The position numbers and the translations under genes are program-made. Positions 23,173 to 31,876 of a stretch of 37,323 nucleotides of DNA are shown here, piece after piece (positions within the stretch are counted from its first letter, which is position 1; every line of letters starts with the position of its first letter). Under the pieces are notes generated by a model. It had not been told where the DNA came from. It worked only from the letters and a program-made list of their open reading frames with translations, and ran no database searches. The stretch comes from Gemmatimonadota bacterium. Its GTDB lineage: Bacteria > Latescibacterota > UBA2968 > GCA-2709665. The stretch spans positions 1-37,323 of the forward strand of contig JAPPJY010000010.1 of assembly GCA_028874335.1 (NCBI GenBank). The letters are read 5' to 3'.

Positions 23173-24410
23173 TGGAACGGCGTGACATGCTTCGGCTCGG
23201 CCTGGACGGCCTGTCTCAACACCGTCTCCGGTCCGTTCTGACGACGCTTGGGATCATATTCGGTGTCGGGGCGGTGATTGCGATGCTCGCCATCGGAGAG
23301 GGGGCAAAGCGAGAGGCCCTGGAGAAATTCAGGGTACTGGGTGTCAATAACATCATCGTACGCGACAGGAAGTTGACCGAAAAAGAACTGGAGGAAGCGC
23401 GCGCCAGATTCTCGTCAGGACTGTCGCTGGCCGACGCCGAAGCCATCCGCCGGATCGTACCCGGCGCGGTACATGTGGCGCCGCAGGCCGAGCTGGATGT
23501 GGAAGCCAAACATGGAGACAGGGCGACGAAGATCACCCTGGTGGGGGTGAGCCATGCCTTCAAGGAAATCTTCCAGTCCGTCCCGGCAAGTGGCGAGTTT
23601 CTGTGGCGCGATCAGCACGATCGGGAAGTTCGGGTATGCGTGTTGGGCGCCGAGGTCGCCCGGTCGCTCTTTCCCATAGAAGACCCCGTAGGCAGGCAGG
23701 TAAAGCTGGACGACCAGTGGTTTGAAGTGGTCGGCACAATGGCAAACAAAGCGCTGTTTACAGAGACCGTGGGCGAGTTGGCGGCACGCAATCTCAATCA
23801 GGACGTCTATATTCCGCTCTCTGCTTTCTTGCGCAGATTCAGCAAAGAAAATCCCCTTGCCAGTCAGATAGATCAGCTCACCGTCCAGGTGGAAGACTCG
23901 GAGCGCCTTCCGGAAGTGGCCGCGGTAATCAGGCGAGTCTTGCAACGGAGGCATCACCAGAACGCCGACTTCGACCTTGTCATTCCATTCGAATTGCTGA
24001 AACAGGAGGAGCGGGAACGCCGCATCTACAATATGGTTCTGGGATCGATCGCAGCGATTTCGCTTCTGGTAGGCGGCATCGGCATCATGAATATCATGCT
24101 GGCCACCGTGCTGGAACGGACCCGCGAAATCGGCATACGCCGGGCCATGGGTGCAAAGCAGCGAGAGATTCTGATTCAGTTCCTCATCGAAGCGGTTGGC
24201 CTGAGCCTCGCCGGCGGACTTGCCGGTATTCTTCTTGGCGTGGGCATGGCCGTTATCATTGACGCCATTGCGGAATTCAAGACGATCATCTCCCCCCTTG
24301 CGGTCGTACTGGCCTTCAGCCTGTCGGGCGCAGTCGGCGTCGCGTCCGGTACGTTTCCTGCCCGGCGCGCAGCCCTCGTGAACCCCATCGATGCGCTCAG
24401 ATACGAGTAG
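23172..24410 (+). CDS. MacB-like ABC transporter permease (MacB_PCD plus FtsX), no ATPase domain
   Basis: Inner-membrane permease of 412 residues, the single-domain length of the family. First helix: RSVLTTLGIIFGVGAVIAML (about residues 20-39). Then the periplasmic core with VGVSHAFKEIF, DPVGRQVKLDDQWFEVVG, and the C-terminal FtsX domain with ISLLVGGIGIMNIMLATVLE and RTREIGIRRAMGA, the signature of MacB. ATG 23172 overlaps the previous stop and follows GGGAGG, so it is made with adaptor 3. In E. coli MacB this domain is fused to an ATPase; here the ATPase is probably the separate gene at 26424. The cargo of such pumps is peptides, siderophores, macrolides or lipids. Confidence 0.95.
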   Translation: MERRDMLRLGLDGLSQHRLRSVLTTLGIIFGVGAVIAMLAIGEGAKREALEKFRVLGVNNIIVRDRKLTEKELEEARARFSSGLSLADAEAIRRIVPGAVHVAPQAELDVEAKHGDRATKITLVGVSHAFKEIFQSVPASGEFLWRDQHDREVRVCVLGAEVARSLFPIEDPVGRQVKLDDQWFEVVGTMANKALFTETVGELAARNLNQDVYIPLSAFLRRFSKENPLASQIDQLTVQVEDSERLPEVAAVIRRVLQRRHHQNADFDLVIPFELLKQEERERRIYNMVLGSIAAISLLVGGIGIMNIMLATVLERTREIGIRRAMGAKQREILIQFLIEAVGLSLAGGLAGILLGVGMAVIIDAIAEFKTIISPLAVVLAFSLSGAVGVASGTFPARRAALVNPIDALRYE

Positions 24411-24554
24411 AATATCAATCGTCGAACTGATGGCACATTACCTCTCGATTCGAGGATGTACGATAATCGTGTCGCCGAGATGCTGTCCGGTGTTGGCGCG
24501 AACGCGCCGAAACTTGTACTCCGGATGCGGTCAAAGTGAGATTCGAGGAATCCC
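24411..24554. other. 144-base gap before the TolC-like gene
   Basis: Contains a small GC hairpin (GGCGC at 24495-24499 with GCGCC at 24504-24508). No convincing promoter is seen, so the tolC-like gene may be reached by read-through from the adaptor-permease operon. Confidence 0.3.
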
Positions 24555-26078
24555 ATGCGACTCTTTGCAATCTGCCTGATCATTAACTCCTGGGTATCGA
24601 TTCCGGCCCAGGCACGAACGCTGGTCCTTACATTGGATGATGCCATTGTCCTGGCCCTGGACGACGGGTACCGCGCACGTCATCTCTGGCTGGACCTGCA
24701 AGACGCCAGGTTCGAAATGGACGCAGCAAAACGCAGCACGCGAGCCCGTGTGAATCTGTCATTGCGAGCTCCCGACTATCTGGAGAGCGTAGAGGCCATT
24801 CGCGTACCCAATCAGTTGCCCATTTACAACAAGATCGGTATGCTCCAGTGGTTTGGCGCGGTTTCCCTCGTCCAGCCATTTCTGGTGACAAACGGCGAAT
24901 TGAGTTTCGGGTCTGACTTCAGGCAACTTCGGGAATCCGTATTTCAGGAACCGTTCAATCTTGCTGAGCGAAGCAAGCGCTTCTTCAGTACCCTCAGCGT
25001 TCACTTCCGGCAGCCGCTGTTTGCGCCCAACCAGCTCAAACTCAATCTGGAACGGGCCCGTTTGCAACTTGAAAATCGGCAGCGCGCATATACCAGCACC
25101 CAACTCGATATCATCTATGAAATCACCCAGGCATTTTACGATTTCTACAGCGCTCAACGTGGCCTGGAGATCGCTCGTGAAGCCCTGGTTCAACAGGAGC
25201 AGGCTCATGAATTGGCACGAAAAAAATATGAGGCCGGGCTTATTCCGGAGGTGGAAGCGCTTCAGATGGAAGTCGCCCTGTCCCGGAGCCGCAACCAGCT
25301 TCTTCAGGCCGTGGGCCGCATGGCGCGCCATTCTGACCAACTGAAGCTGGCGCTTGGTTTGTCTCTGGACGACAGCGTGACGGTTCGCCCCGATCTGAAT
25401 CTGAAGACGTTTGAGATTGACGAAAGCCGCGCGATTTCACACGGTATTCGCCACAGCGCGTCGCTGCGGCAGCGCGAGATTTTTCAGCGCCTTGCCGAAA
25501 TCAACCTCCGGGAGACTCGGGCAGCCGGCAACGTCCGAGGAGAATTCTCCGCTTCGTACGAGCGGACGGGGTTTACGAACGCATTTCCCGACGACGCGTC
25601 CACAACCGATCTTCTGGATGCCAGTTGGACTGACCTCCGGCGTCGCCCCCGTAATCTCGGTATGGAATTCACACTTTCCGTCCCACTCTGGGACTCCCGT
25701 CTTAACAGAGCGAGAGTTTCGTCGGCACGGACAAGGTTGGACCAGCGCGTGCTCGACCTGGAAGACGGTCGTCAAAGGGTCGTTCTGCAGATACGCAGTG
25801 CGATTGCCAGGATTCGCGAGGCACGCGACAGGCTCGAGGTACTCAGAAAAAGCGAGGACGTGGCGTTGCGCGGTTATGAGATCGACCGCGCCAGATTCGA
25901 GAACGGGAATATCACGGCCCAGGATCTCACGCGAACCCGTGACGACCTTACGCAGTCCCGTCAGGCCTATCTGGACGCCTACATCCAGTACCAACTGGCG
26001 GTGGCTGATTTAAAACGCCAGACGCTATACGATTTCGAAAACGAGCGCAGTCTCGTCGAGGACGAGAGGTCTCCGTAG
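24555..26078 (+). CDS. TolC-family outer-membrane efflux protein
   Basis: Outer-membrane channel of 507 residues that would complete the tripartite exporter. ATG 24555 follows GAGGAA; a signal peptide ends at about IPAQA (residue 22). Two OEP repeats are visible: LTLDDAIVLALDDGYRAR near the start, TQAFYDFYSAQRGLEIA with AHELARKKYEAGLIPEVEAL around residues 190-235, and in the second half RLDQRVLDLEDGRQRVVLQI with YEIDRARFENGNITAQDLTR around 435-475. The K-Y-E-x-G and R-F-x-x-G steps before a short polar loop are the family's hallmark. Its C-terminal acidic tail lies against a MITE-like element that begins right after the stop codon. Confidence 0.94.
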   Translation: MRLFAICLIINSWVSIPAQARTLVLTLDDAIVLALDDGYRARHLWLDLQDARFEMDAAKRSTRARVNLSLRAPDYLESVEAIRVPNQLPIYNKIGMLQWFGAVSLVQPFLVTNGELSFGSDFRQLRESVFQEPFNLAERSKRFFSTLSVHFRQPLFAPNQLKLNLERARLQLENRQRAYTSTQLDIIYEITQAFYDFYSAQRGLEIAREALVQQEQAHELARKKYEAGLIPEVEALQMEVALSRSRNQLLQAVGRMARHSDQLKLALGLSLDDSVTVRPDLNLKTFEIDESRAISHGIRHSASLRQREIFQRLAEINLRETRAAGNVRGEFSASYERTGFTNAFPDDASTTDLLDASWTDLRRRPRNLGMEFTLSVPLWDSRLNRARVSSARTRLDQRVLDLEDGRQRVVLQIRSAIARIREARDRLEVLRKSEDVALRGYEIDRARFENGNITAQDLTRTRDDLTQSRQAYLDAYIQYQLAVADLKRQTLYDFENERSLVEDERSP

Positions 26079-26402
26079 CAGCCCGTTGAAAAAGCCCATC
26101 CGGGCTACGGCCGGCCCTCGCGGTCGAAGTACTGCGTTGCGCTCCCTCGCCGAATCGCCGGATGGGACTCGGTCGCGCGCCTTGTCGTCGGCCACAATGG
26201 CAAGTGTTCTGTCCCGGAAATAGATCGCCGAAATTCGGCCGTCGAGTCGCCCGGCTGGCAAGGCGCCTGAGCGAGGCGACCTGCTCACGGTCACCGAGCG
26301 AAGGCAACGCCGCCAGACGGGATGAATCGGCGGATGAATGGTGACATATTTCCGGGACGGGACACCATACCTCGCCTGCAGAGCGGCTTTCTCAACGGAC
26401 TG
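26079..26402. mobile_element. MITE-like element, 324 bp, with imperfect terminal inverted repeats and nested repeats
   Basis: The ends CAGCCCGTTGAAAAAGCC (26079-26096) and GGCTTTCTCAACGGACTG (26385-26402) are 18-base inverted repeats with two mismatches. Inside are CCCATCCGG/CCGGATGGG (26095-26103 and 26158-26166) and GTCCCGGAAATA/TATTTCCGGGAC (26211-26222 and 26347-26358). No transposase or other gene is present. The left end begins directly after the TAG of the tolC-like gene and the right end is 21 bases before the ATPase ATG. No clear target-site duplication is visible. It may be a nonautonomous element, or a long cruciform with a role in RNA processing. Confidence 0.6.
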
Positions 26403-26423
26403 TAAGCGCGCGGGCAGGATGCA

Positions 26424-27101
26424 ATGGTTATCGACCTGAAACGAATCTTCAAGTCCTATCGGATGGGCGCCAGGGACGTTCCCGTTCTGCACGACGTGAG
26501 CCTGCAGATCGAAGCAGCGGAATACATCGCGATAATGGGACCGTCGGGGTCGGGGAAATCCACCCTGATGAACATTATCGGGTGCCTGGACACACCGACG
26601 ACCGGGGAATATTTCCTGGACGGGGAAAGTGTAGCGGACCTGGACGACGACCGGCTCGCCGAAACACGCAATCTCAAGATCGGTTTTGTATTTCAGACGT
26701 TCAACCTGCTGCCCCGCGCAACGGCCCTCGACAATGTGGCGCTTCCCCTGATTTACTGCGCTACGTCTCCAAAGGTGCGCAGGAAGCGAGCCGCAGAGGA
26801 ACTCGAGCGAGTCGGTTTGGCAGACCGCATGCATCACCGCCCCATCGAACTGTCGGGCGGAGAACGCCAGCGAGTCGCGATCGCCCGGGCGCTCGTCAAT
26901 AACCCGGCCATCATTCTGGCCGACGAGCCAACGGGGAATCTGGATTCCAAAACCGGAACCGAAATCATGCATATCTTCGATGGGCTGCACGTAAATGGCG
27001 GTACGATCATCCTGGTCACACACGAAGCGGATATCGCCCGGAAGGCCGGGCGAATCGTGAATATCCTCGATGGCCGGCTGGTTGAAACCAACGAAGTGTG
27101 A
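26424..27101 (+). CDS. ABC transporter ATP-binding protein (LolD/MacB type)
   Basis: Cytosolic ATPase of 225 residues that powers MacB/FtsX-like permeases. All motifs are intact: Walker [10 protein letters not shown] (about residues 38-46), Q-loop in [10 protein letters not shown], signature [15 protein letters not shown], Walker [13 protein letters not shown] and the H-loop VTHE. The N-terminal [20 protein letters not shown] is typical of LolD/FtsE/MacB relatives. ATG 26424 follows AGGA in CAGGATGCA. It is set apart from the permease and TolC genes by the 324-bp element but is on the same strand and in the logical place. It could serve the 412-residue permease, either large permease, or all three. 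Confidence 0.96.
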   Translation: MVIDLKRIFKSYRMGARDVPVLHDVSLQIEAAEYIAIMGPSGSGKSTLMNIIGCLDTPTTGEYFLDGESVADLDDDRLAETRNLKIGFVFQTFNLLPRATALDNVALPLIYCATSPKVRRKRAAEELERVGLADRMHHRPIELSGGERQRVAIARALVNNPAIILADEPTGNLDSKTGTEIMHIFDGLHVNGGTIILVTHEADIARKAGRIVNILDGRLVETNEV

Positions 27102-27115
27102 ACCGGACGGCTCTG

Positions 27116-27152
27116 TTTCCATTTTCGAACATTACTGTATCATTATCGGACA
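27116..27152 (+). promoter_or_regulatory. Upstream activating element of the second large permease gene
   Basis: 37-bp element matching that at 13902-13938 in 29 of 37 positions by hand count. It keeps CGAACATT, CTGTATCA and CGGAC at the same spacing. The outer inverted repeat is weaker here. It lies 65 bases before the GG of the downstream promoter, against 67 bases at the first locus. Confidence 0.6.
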
Positions 27153-27213
27153 CTCCCCGATTTTTCAAACCCCCTTCCGCGACATAACTTAATGAAAAAT
27201 ATGCATATGAAAA

Positions 27214-27230
27214 TTTGGCACGATTGTTGA
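27214..27230 (+). promoter_or_regulatory. Sigma-54-like promoter (GG-N10-GA), second copy
   Basis: TTTGGCACGATTGTTGA, with GG at 27217-27218, ten bases, then GA. It shares the perfect -24 half and the same GC-to-GA change with the site at 14002-14018. The predicted start is near 27242, leaving a leader of about 66 bases to ATG 27308, practically the same as at the other permease. Confidence 0.6.
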
Positions 27231-27307
27231 TTTATCTGATATAATCTGTCGTCAGCCGAGTATGTCGATCCTGCGGGCAGCTACACAGACCATAGGTGTC
27301 GCCGGTT

Positions 27308-29737
27308 ATGTTCCGAAACGTGCTCCTAATTACCATACGCAATATGCGTCGCTATAAACTCTATTCGGCCATCAATATAGCCGGGCTGGCGGTTGGGGTC
27401 GCATGCTGCCTGATGATCGGGTTGCTGATAGCGGATGAACTGCGGTTCGACCGGTTTCACCATTACGCCGACCGAATTTATAGATTCTCGACCGGGAATC
27501 GCCCATCGACCTTCGCGCATCTCGGTCCAAAGCTCGTTTCGGATTTTCCCGATATAGAACAGGCCGTCCGCATTATGCGCGTGTCAATTGCAGGTACCCC
27601 GATGGCATATCGGGACCGGAGATTTGCTGAAGAAGATTTGTTGTATGCGACCTCGAACTTCTTCGACGTATTCTCGTTTCCACTTGTTCAGGGTGACCCG
27701 GGTACCGCGTTGACTTCACCAGACGCGATCGTGATCTCCAGCGACATGGCAAACCGCTACTTCGGCGACGTGGATCCACTTGGAAAGGCAATGAAGATTC
27801 ATGCAGGCAACTCATCTGAGAGAACGGTGAAGGTCACGGGCGTACTCGGCGAACTTCCGCGGCATACCCACTTTTACTTCCAGGGACTGGTACCCTACAC
27901 CGCCTATCCCTACGGTGAATGGCAGCAAGGTACCGCCTACACTTATCTCTTGTTCGGCGAGAACGCATTACCAGGTGAACTTGCGGAAAAAATCAGTGTC
28001 TGGCTGCCGCATCAGTTTGCACCAGACGATGCCGGCGACAAATCGGCCTCGCGCGTGCAGAGGTCCCGTATCCCCTGCCAACTTATGCCACTTGCAGATA
28101 TACACTTGCATTCCCATCTGGAGCAGGAACTCGGCCCAAATCGCGACATTAAGGAACTATACATATTCGGTTCAGTCGGATTTTTCGTTTTGCTGATTGC
28201 CTGTGCGAATTATATGAATCTGGCGACTGCACGGTCAGCCAACAGGGCAAGGGAAGTGGGTCTCCGCAAAGTCGTAGGGGCGGACCGCCGGCAACTGATG
28301 CGGCAATTCCTGGGCGAGGCCGTGCTTGTCACGATTTTCGCATTTGCTGCTGGTGTAATGCTAACAGAGATGTTTCTTCCGTACCTGAACGCTGCCGTCG
28401 GCAGGACCCTGGCGATCAGCTATAGTGTACGCTTTCTTTATGTACTAAGCCTGGGTGTATTGACTGTCGGCCTGTTGTCAGGGAGCTATCCGGCATTTTT
28501 CCTTACGCGTTTCAGGCCCATTGCCATGATCAAGGACCTGTCAAGAACTGCACCCGGGAGCGCCGGATTCCGCAAAGGCCTCATCGTCTTCCAATTTGCT
28601 GTAGCCATAGGTCTGATCGGGGCAACGATCGTCGTGATGAGGCAGCTGCACTTCACCAAAAACAAGAATCTGGGCTTCGACAGAAAGGATGTAGTTATAC
28701 TTGGTACATCCGGAATCAAAACGACCTATTCGTCCATGCATCATCGATTCCGATCCATTAAGACGGAACTGCTGCGCAACCCGGATATCCTGAACGTGTC
28801 GCTTGCGTTTGCCGTACCCGGGCAGAAGTTTTGGACCTTTACTGAGTTTGCATTAATGGACGTTGCCGAAAGCAAGCCGACGAGAATCAAGACAATGTAT
28901 ATCGATCAGGATTACCTTGAGACGCTGGGTATGAATCTTGTGGTGGGGGAGAATTTCGCGTCGGAATTTGCCGACAGTTTAAATGATGGCGTTATTTTCA
29001 ATGAATCAGCCGCCCGGGAGTTGGGTATCGGTAGCAACACCGGTCAAAGGGTTCACATGAATTTGGGAAACGTCATGAAGACGACCGGCATTGTTGTAGG
29101 AATTGTACAAGATTTCCATCTTCGGTCATTGCATCACGAAATTGAACCATTGGCCCTGCGCATGCATCTCGATAGAGTGGGTCCTGGAGGGCACGCCCGT
29201 CATCTCGTCGTAAGATTGCGACCCGAAAACGTCCCGGCGACGCTGCAATTCCTGAGGGACAGACTGGCTGAGTTTGCGCCTTCACAGTATTTTCGGTATA
29301 CCTTTCTGGACACCTATTTTGATTTCGATGAGCTATATCAAAACGAGACGCGATTGATGCGCGTATTCGGCACATTCTCCGCATTGGCGACTTTTTTGGC
29401 CTTTCTGGGGCTGTTCGGTCTCGCACACTTCACGACGGAGAATCGCACCCCGGAAATCGGTATCAGGAAAGTCCTCGGCGCATCCGTTTTCAATATCGTT
29501 TCAATGATGTCAAGAGACTTCGTATTCCTGGTGATCATTGCCAACATCATCGCCTGGCCTGTAGCGTATTTCGGAGCGGAGGCTTTGCTGCAGAACTTCG
29601 CCTATCGGATCGACGTCGGTTGGTGGACCTTCCCGTTGTCAGGCGCGTTGGCGCTAGGGCTGGCGCTGTTGACCGTAGGCTGGCAGGCCGGCAGAGCCGC
29701 GAGGGCGAATCCGACGGATGTTCTGCGGCACGAATGA
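27308..29737 (+). CDS. Large FtsX/MacB-type ABC permease, second copy
   Basis: Inner-membrane permease of 809 residues, colinear with the product of 14096-16531. ATG 27308 aligns with that start (MFRNVLLITIRN against MIRHNFTIAIRN), and the in-frame GTG at 27296 adds four unaligned residues. It shows LYSAINIAGLAVGVACCLMI as the first helix, FDRFHHYADRIYRFS, then the first FtsX domain with LLIACANYMNLATARSANRA and REVGLRKVVGADRRQLMRQF, and the second with PEIGIRKVLGASVFNIVSMM ending NPTDVLRHE. The two are diverged paralogues and not a recent duplication. It needs a separate ATPase, and the gene at 26424 is the nearest candidate, 206 bases upstream but on its own side of the sigma-54-like promoter. 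Confidence 0.93.
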   Translation: MFRNVLLITIRNMRRYKLYSAINIAGLAVGVACCLMIGLLIADELRFDRFHHYADRIYRFSTGNRPSTFAHLGPKLVSDFPDIEQAVRIMRVSIAGTPMAYRDRRFAEEDLLYATSNFFDVFSFPLVQGDPGTALTSPDAIVISSDMANRYFGDVDPLGKAMKIHAGNSSERTVKVTGVLGELPRHTHFYFQGLVPYTAYPYGEWQQGTAYTYLLFGENALPGELAEKISVWLPHQFAPDDAGDKSASRVQRSRIPCQLMPLADIHLHSHLEQELGPNRDIKELYIFGSVGFFVLLIACANYMNLATARSANRAREVGLRKVVGADRRQLMRQFLGEAVLVTIFAFAAGVMLTEMFLPYLNAAVGRTLAISYSVRFLYVLSLGVLTVGLLSGSYPAFFLTRFRPIAMIKDLSRTAPGSAGFRKGLIVFQFAVAIGLIGATIVVMRQLHFTKNKNLGFDRKDVVILGTSGIKTTYSSMHHRFRSIKTELLRNPDILNVSLAFAVPGQKFWTFTEFALMDVAESKPTRIKTMYIDQDYLETLGMNLVVGENFASEFADSLNDGVIFNESAARELGIGSNTGQRVHMNLGNVMKTTGIVVGIVQDFHLRSLHHEIEPLALRMHLDRVGPGGHARHLVVRLRPENVPATLQFLRDRLAEFAPSQYFRYTFLDTYFDFDELYQNETRLMRVFGTFSALATFLAFLGLFGLAHFTTENRTPEIGIRKVLGASVFNIVSMMSRDFVFLVIIANIIAWPVAYFGAEALLQNFAYRIDVGWWTFPLSGALALGLALLTVGWQAGRAARANPTDVLRHE

Positions 29738-30125
29738 TGTTTCGACAGCCACGCGTATCGTCGTTTAATCGGCGTATTGCCCCTCCAACGCGATTGGTGT
29801 TCATTCAAGAGACCCACGCCACATTTCGCAGATCCTCCCGGAATTTACCCGCCAACTATCGAATCTTCCCATCTGTCTTACTGTATGGCACGCGCACCTC
29901 TGCGCGATGGAACTCGCGAGAAATCTTCTTTCATGTAGATTTCTCATAGGGCATTTAATAACAAGCAATTTTACAGATCTGCTCTCCGATCGGATATATA
30001 GAAATGGGGAGGGGGGACTTGATCTAAACGCGTTTTGAGACCATATTCATTCCGTAGTCTCCGATCGTTACAGGTGAGGATGGTTCCAACCTGGCAAATC
30101 TCCTGAGAAGACAAGGCACCAGGGT
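29738..30125. other. 388-base gap with no convincing gene
   Basis: AT-richer middle part. The only regular sequence is the 10-bp palindrome TCCGATCGGA at 29985-29994. No promoter pair stands out before the zinc-ribbon gene. A reverse-strand frame ending at 29971 has a tail somewhat like a PIN-domain end but is mostly the complement of the next gene. Confidence 0.4.
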
Positions 30126-31082
30126 ATGCCCGCCACTGAAATTTCCTTGAAATGGGCGCCTCGGGTGAAACAGGCTCGAATCCGGCGTCTCTATCGCTTC
30201 GCCGGCATGGGCATCTACGATGAAGATGCGCTCGATGACGTCGGGACAGCTCTCTTTGCCAGAAGTGCGGATATTGCGACTGTCGCCGAGGCATTCCAGG
30301 ATGGTCGGGTGGCGTGCCCCCAGTGCCGGGCACGGGTGCAGCGCCAAATAGATCCCCTCTACGGCCTGGGCTGGCACGGAGAACGTGGACGCTGGTTTCA
30401 CTGTCCGATCTGCACCAGTCGCCTCCTATGGACTGAGTGCCGGAAGGCGCTCCGCGAACAGCCCCGCTGTTTTGACTGCCGTACGTTGTTAAAAGGGAAG
30501 AATCCGCTACGGTGCGCCTGTGGGAAGGAATGGGATCCCAGTGCATACCACCGTTCCGTTGGATCCCGTGTCCGGCTTCCTTGCCCTTCATGCTGCGGTC
30601 TGATTCGCAAACCTGAGGGTTCCGGCCGCAAACGGCGGGACCGTCAATCCGCGGATGAACGGTTGCGGTGTCCAACGTGCCAGGGAAGAGCTCGACACAC
30701 AGGCGGTGAAATCAGGTGCGATGGCTGCGGTTATCGGCGCAGGTGGAGGGACTATCGGAAAGGGCTAAAGAAACGCGACGAGAGACTCGAATGCGGTGGC
30801 TGCGGTCACGTCTTCACCTGGCAGTCCTGGCGCAAAGGCGCAAAGTCTATCACCACCGGCAATCCGCAGCCCGCGCGAGACTTCGTGCGATCCTGGATGA
30901 CGTGCAGCACACCGGAACAACGAATGTTGAAGATTGACTCGTTGCTCCAGACCCTGCACGGTCGCGGCCCTTTGGCCCCGCTTTTCATCGAAGGGGACGA
31001 GCGCAGTATTCGTGCGCTACTCGATGAATTGGCGTCGCAGGTCCTCGCTCACGGGAATCCGGACAGAAGGCTGGCGACTTAA
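30126..31082 (+). CDS. Multi-zinc-ribbon protein with conserved C-terminal helical domain, function unknown
   Basis: Soluble 318-residue protein. Residues 1-60 are helical and may form a winged-helix-like unit (RIRRLYRFAGMGIYDEDALD). Then come Cys pairs: C64/C67, C93/C96, C115/C118, C130/C132, C153/C156, C182/C185, C198/C201 and C223/C226. Several of the ribbons are followed by a W-x-x-[aromatic or C]-R-K step: LWTECRKAL at 101, RWRDYRKGL at 206, TWQSWRKGA at 231. The last 65 residues (RDFVRSWMTCSTPEQRMLKI, then DSLLQTLHGRG) resemble a tail I know from other uncharacterised zinc-ribbon proteins that reads like x-M-L-x-I-D-x-L-x-H. Metal binding is likely; nucleic acid or protein binding is inference. 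It ends 46 bases before the Nudix gene. Confidence 0.8.
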   Translation: MPATEISLKWAPRVKQARIRRLYRFAGMGIYDEDALDDVGTALFARSADIATVAEAFQDGRVACPQCRARVQRQIDPLYGLGWHGERGRWFHCPICTSRLLWTECRKALREQPRCFDCRTLLKGKNPLRCACGKEWDPSAYHRSVGSRVRLPCPSCCGLIRKPEGSGRKRRDRQSADERLRCPTCQGRARHTGGEIRCDGCGYRRRWRDYRKGLKKRDERLECGGCGHVFTWQSWRKGAKSITTGNPQPARDFVRSWMTCSTPEQRMLKIDSLLQTLHGRGPLAPLFIEGDERSIRALLDELASQVLAHGNPDRRLAT

Positions 31083-31128
31083 CGGGCGAAGTAGATCGCG
31101 GGAACAGACTGGCCGAAACGGAAAAACA

Positions 31129-31605
31129 ATGATCAGAAGAAGAGTCGTAAGGGCTGTGATGTTGACGCCGGACCGTCATGTCCTGCTGATGAGGGTGCAG
31201 GAGCCCATATCCGGAAATGAGTTTTGGGTGACTCCAGGCGGAGGTCTTGAGCCCGGTGAGTCTGACGTGGATGCGCTTCGCCGGGAGGTCGCCGAGGAAA
31301 CTGGAGCCACGAAGTTCTCTCCAAGACAACTGGTCTGGTCCAGACAGTGCGATTTCACGTGGGACAACCGCGACTACAGCCAGAGGGAGTACTTCTATCG
31401 GGTTCAGACCGACCGCTTCGAACCGGTCATGGACGGGAATCCCGCTCAGGGCGAGGCATCGGCTTTCCGCGAATTCCGCTGGTGGTCTATCGACGATATC
31501 GGCAGGTCTGAAGAGACGTTTTCGCCGCAATACCTTCATTCTCTCTTGGAGTGTTTAACCCGGAACGGACCGGCGGAGGGACCGGCAGGCGTAGGAGATG
31601 AATGA
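31129..31605 (+). CDS. Nudix hydrolase
   Basis: Cytosolic 158-residue hydrolase that cleaves nucleoside-diphosphate-linked compounds. The Nudix box G-x5-E-x7-R-E-U-x-E-E-x-G-U is complete: G38 to A60, with E44, R52-E53 and E56-E57 in place (GGLEPGESDVDALRREVAEE). FWVTPGG before it and REFRWWSIDDIG after it are usual. ATG 31129 starts right at the fold (MIRRRVVRAVMLTPD). The same frame is open further upstream within the zinc-ribbon gene but shows no protein character there. The substrate cannot be inferred. It probably shares a transcript with the zinc-ribbon gene. Confidence 0.93.
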   Translation: MIRRRVVRAVMLTPDRHVLLMRVQEPISGNEFWVTPGGGLEPGESDVDALRREVAEETGATKFSPRQLVWSRQCDFTWDNRDYSQREYFYRVQTDRFEPVMDGNPAQGEASAFREFRWWSIDDIGRSEETFSPQYLHSLLECLTRNGPAEGPAGVGDE

Positions 31606-31650
31606 GAGACGTTAGTCGGTCTACGATCCGCCGCATCAGCCGTCGCCGGG

Positions 31651-31794
31651 CCCTTCGACAAGCTCAGGGACCGGCACTGGGCAGATTAGGGGTCTACTAA
31701 CAGCGGCTCAATGACGTCCACGGAACTGAATTACGCGTGGTCATTGAGCTTGTCGAAATGCCCGCGATTCAACAGCCCTTTGACAACCTCAGAG
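31651..31794. repeat. Three copies of a TTCGACAAGCTCA palindromic-family repeat
   Basis: Copy 1, CCCTTCGACAAGCTCAGGG, is at 31651-31669. Copy 2 is inverted at 31741-31760 (TCATTGAGCTTGTCGAAATG). Copy 3 is degenerate and direct at 31776-31794 (CCCTTTGACAACCTCAGAG). Copies 1 and 2 can pair into a long stem. TTCGACAAGCTCA is a motif I know as a dispersed repeat in many bacterial genomes. Confidence 0.65.
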
Positions 31795-31824
31795 CAAAGG
31801 ATCGGGTCCGGCTCGGCTTCTGCG

Positions 31825-31845
31825 ACTCCCCCCAAAGGGGGGAGT
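31825..31845. promoter_or_regulatory. Very strong GC hairpin upstream of the histidine phosphatase gene
   Basis: ACTCCCCCC (31825-31833) and GGGGGGAGT (31837-31845) pair perfectly around AAA. No T-tract follows, so it is not a classical terminator. The GGGGGGAG arm is purine-rich like a ribosome-binding site, but it is 31 bases from ATG 31877. It might impede translation or mark the end of the repeat cluster. Confidence 0.45.
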
Positions 31846-31876
31846 GATACTTCATGTGCAGCCACCACGCCCTTTC

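Noticed and set aside
26025..27122. Reverse-strand open frame of 365 codons over the ATPase gene
   Set aside because: The forward frame is an intact ABC ATPase with all motifs. The reverse frame is its complement extended through the MITE-like element.
29880..29910. Further sigma-54-like site (TATGGCACGCGCACC)
   Set aside because: The -24 half matches but the -12 dinucleotide at the needed spacing is TC, and no upstream element of the shared type is present.
29971..30675. Reverse-strand frame ending in LTCNDRRLRNEYGLKTRL, which recalls the end of PIN-domain toxins
   Set aside because: Most of it is antisense to the zinc-ribbon gene, no acidic PIN residues are found upstream, and the resemblance covers only about 20 residues.
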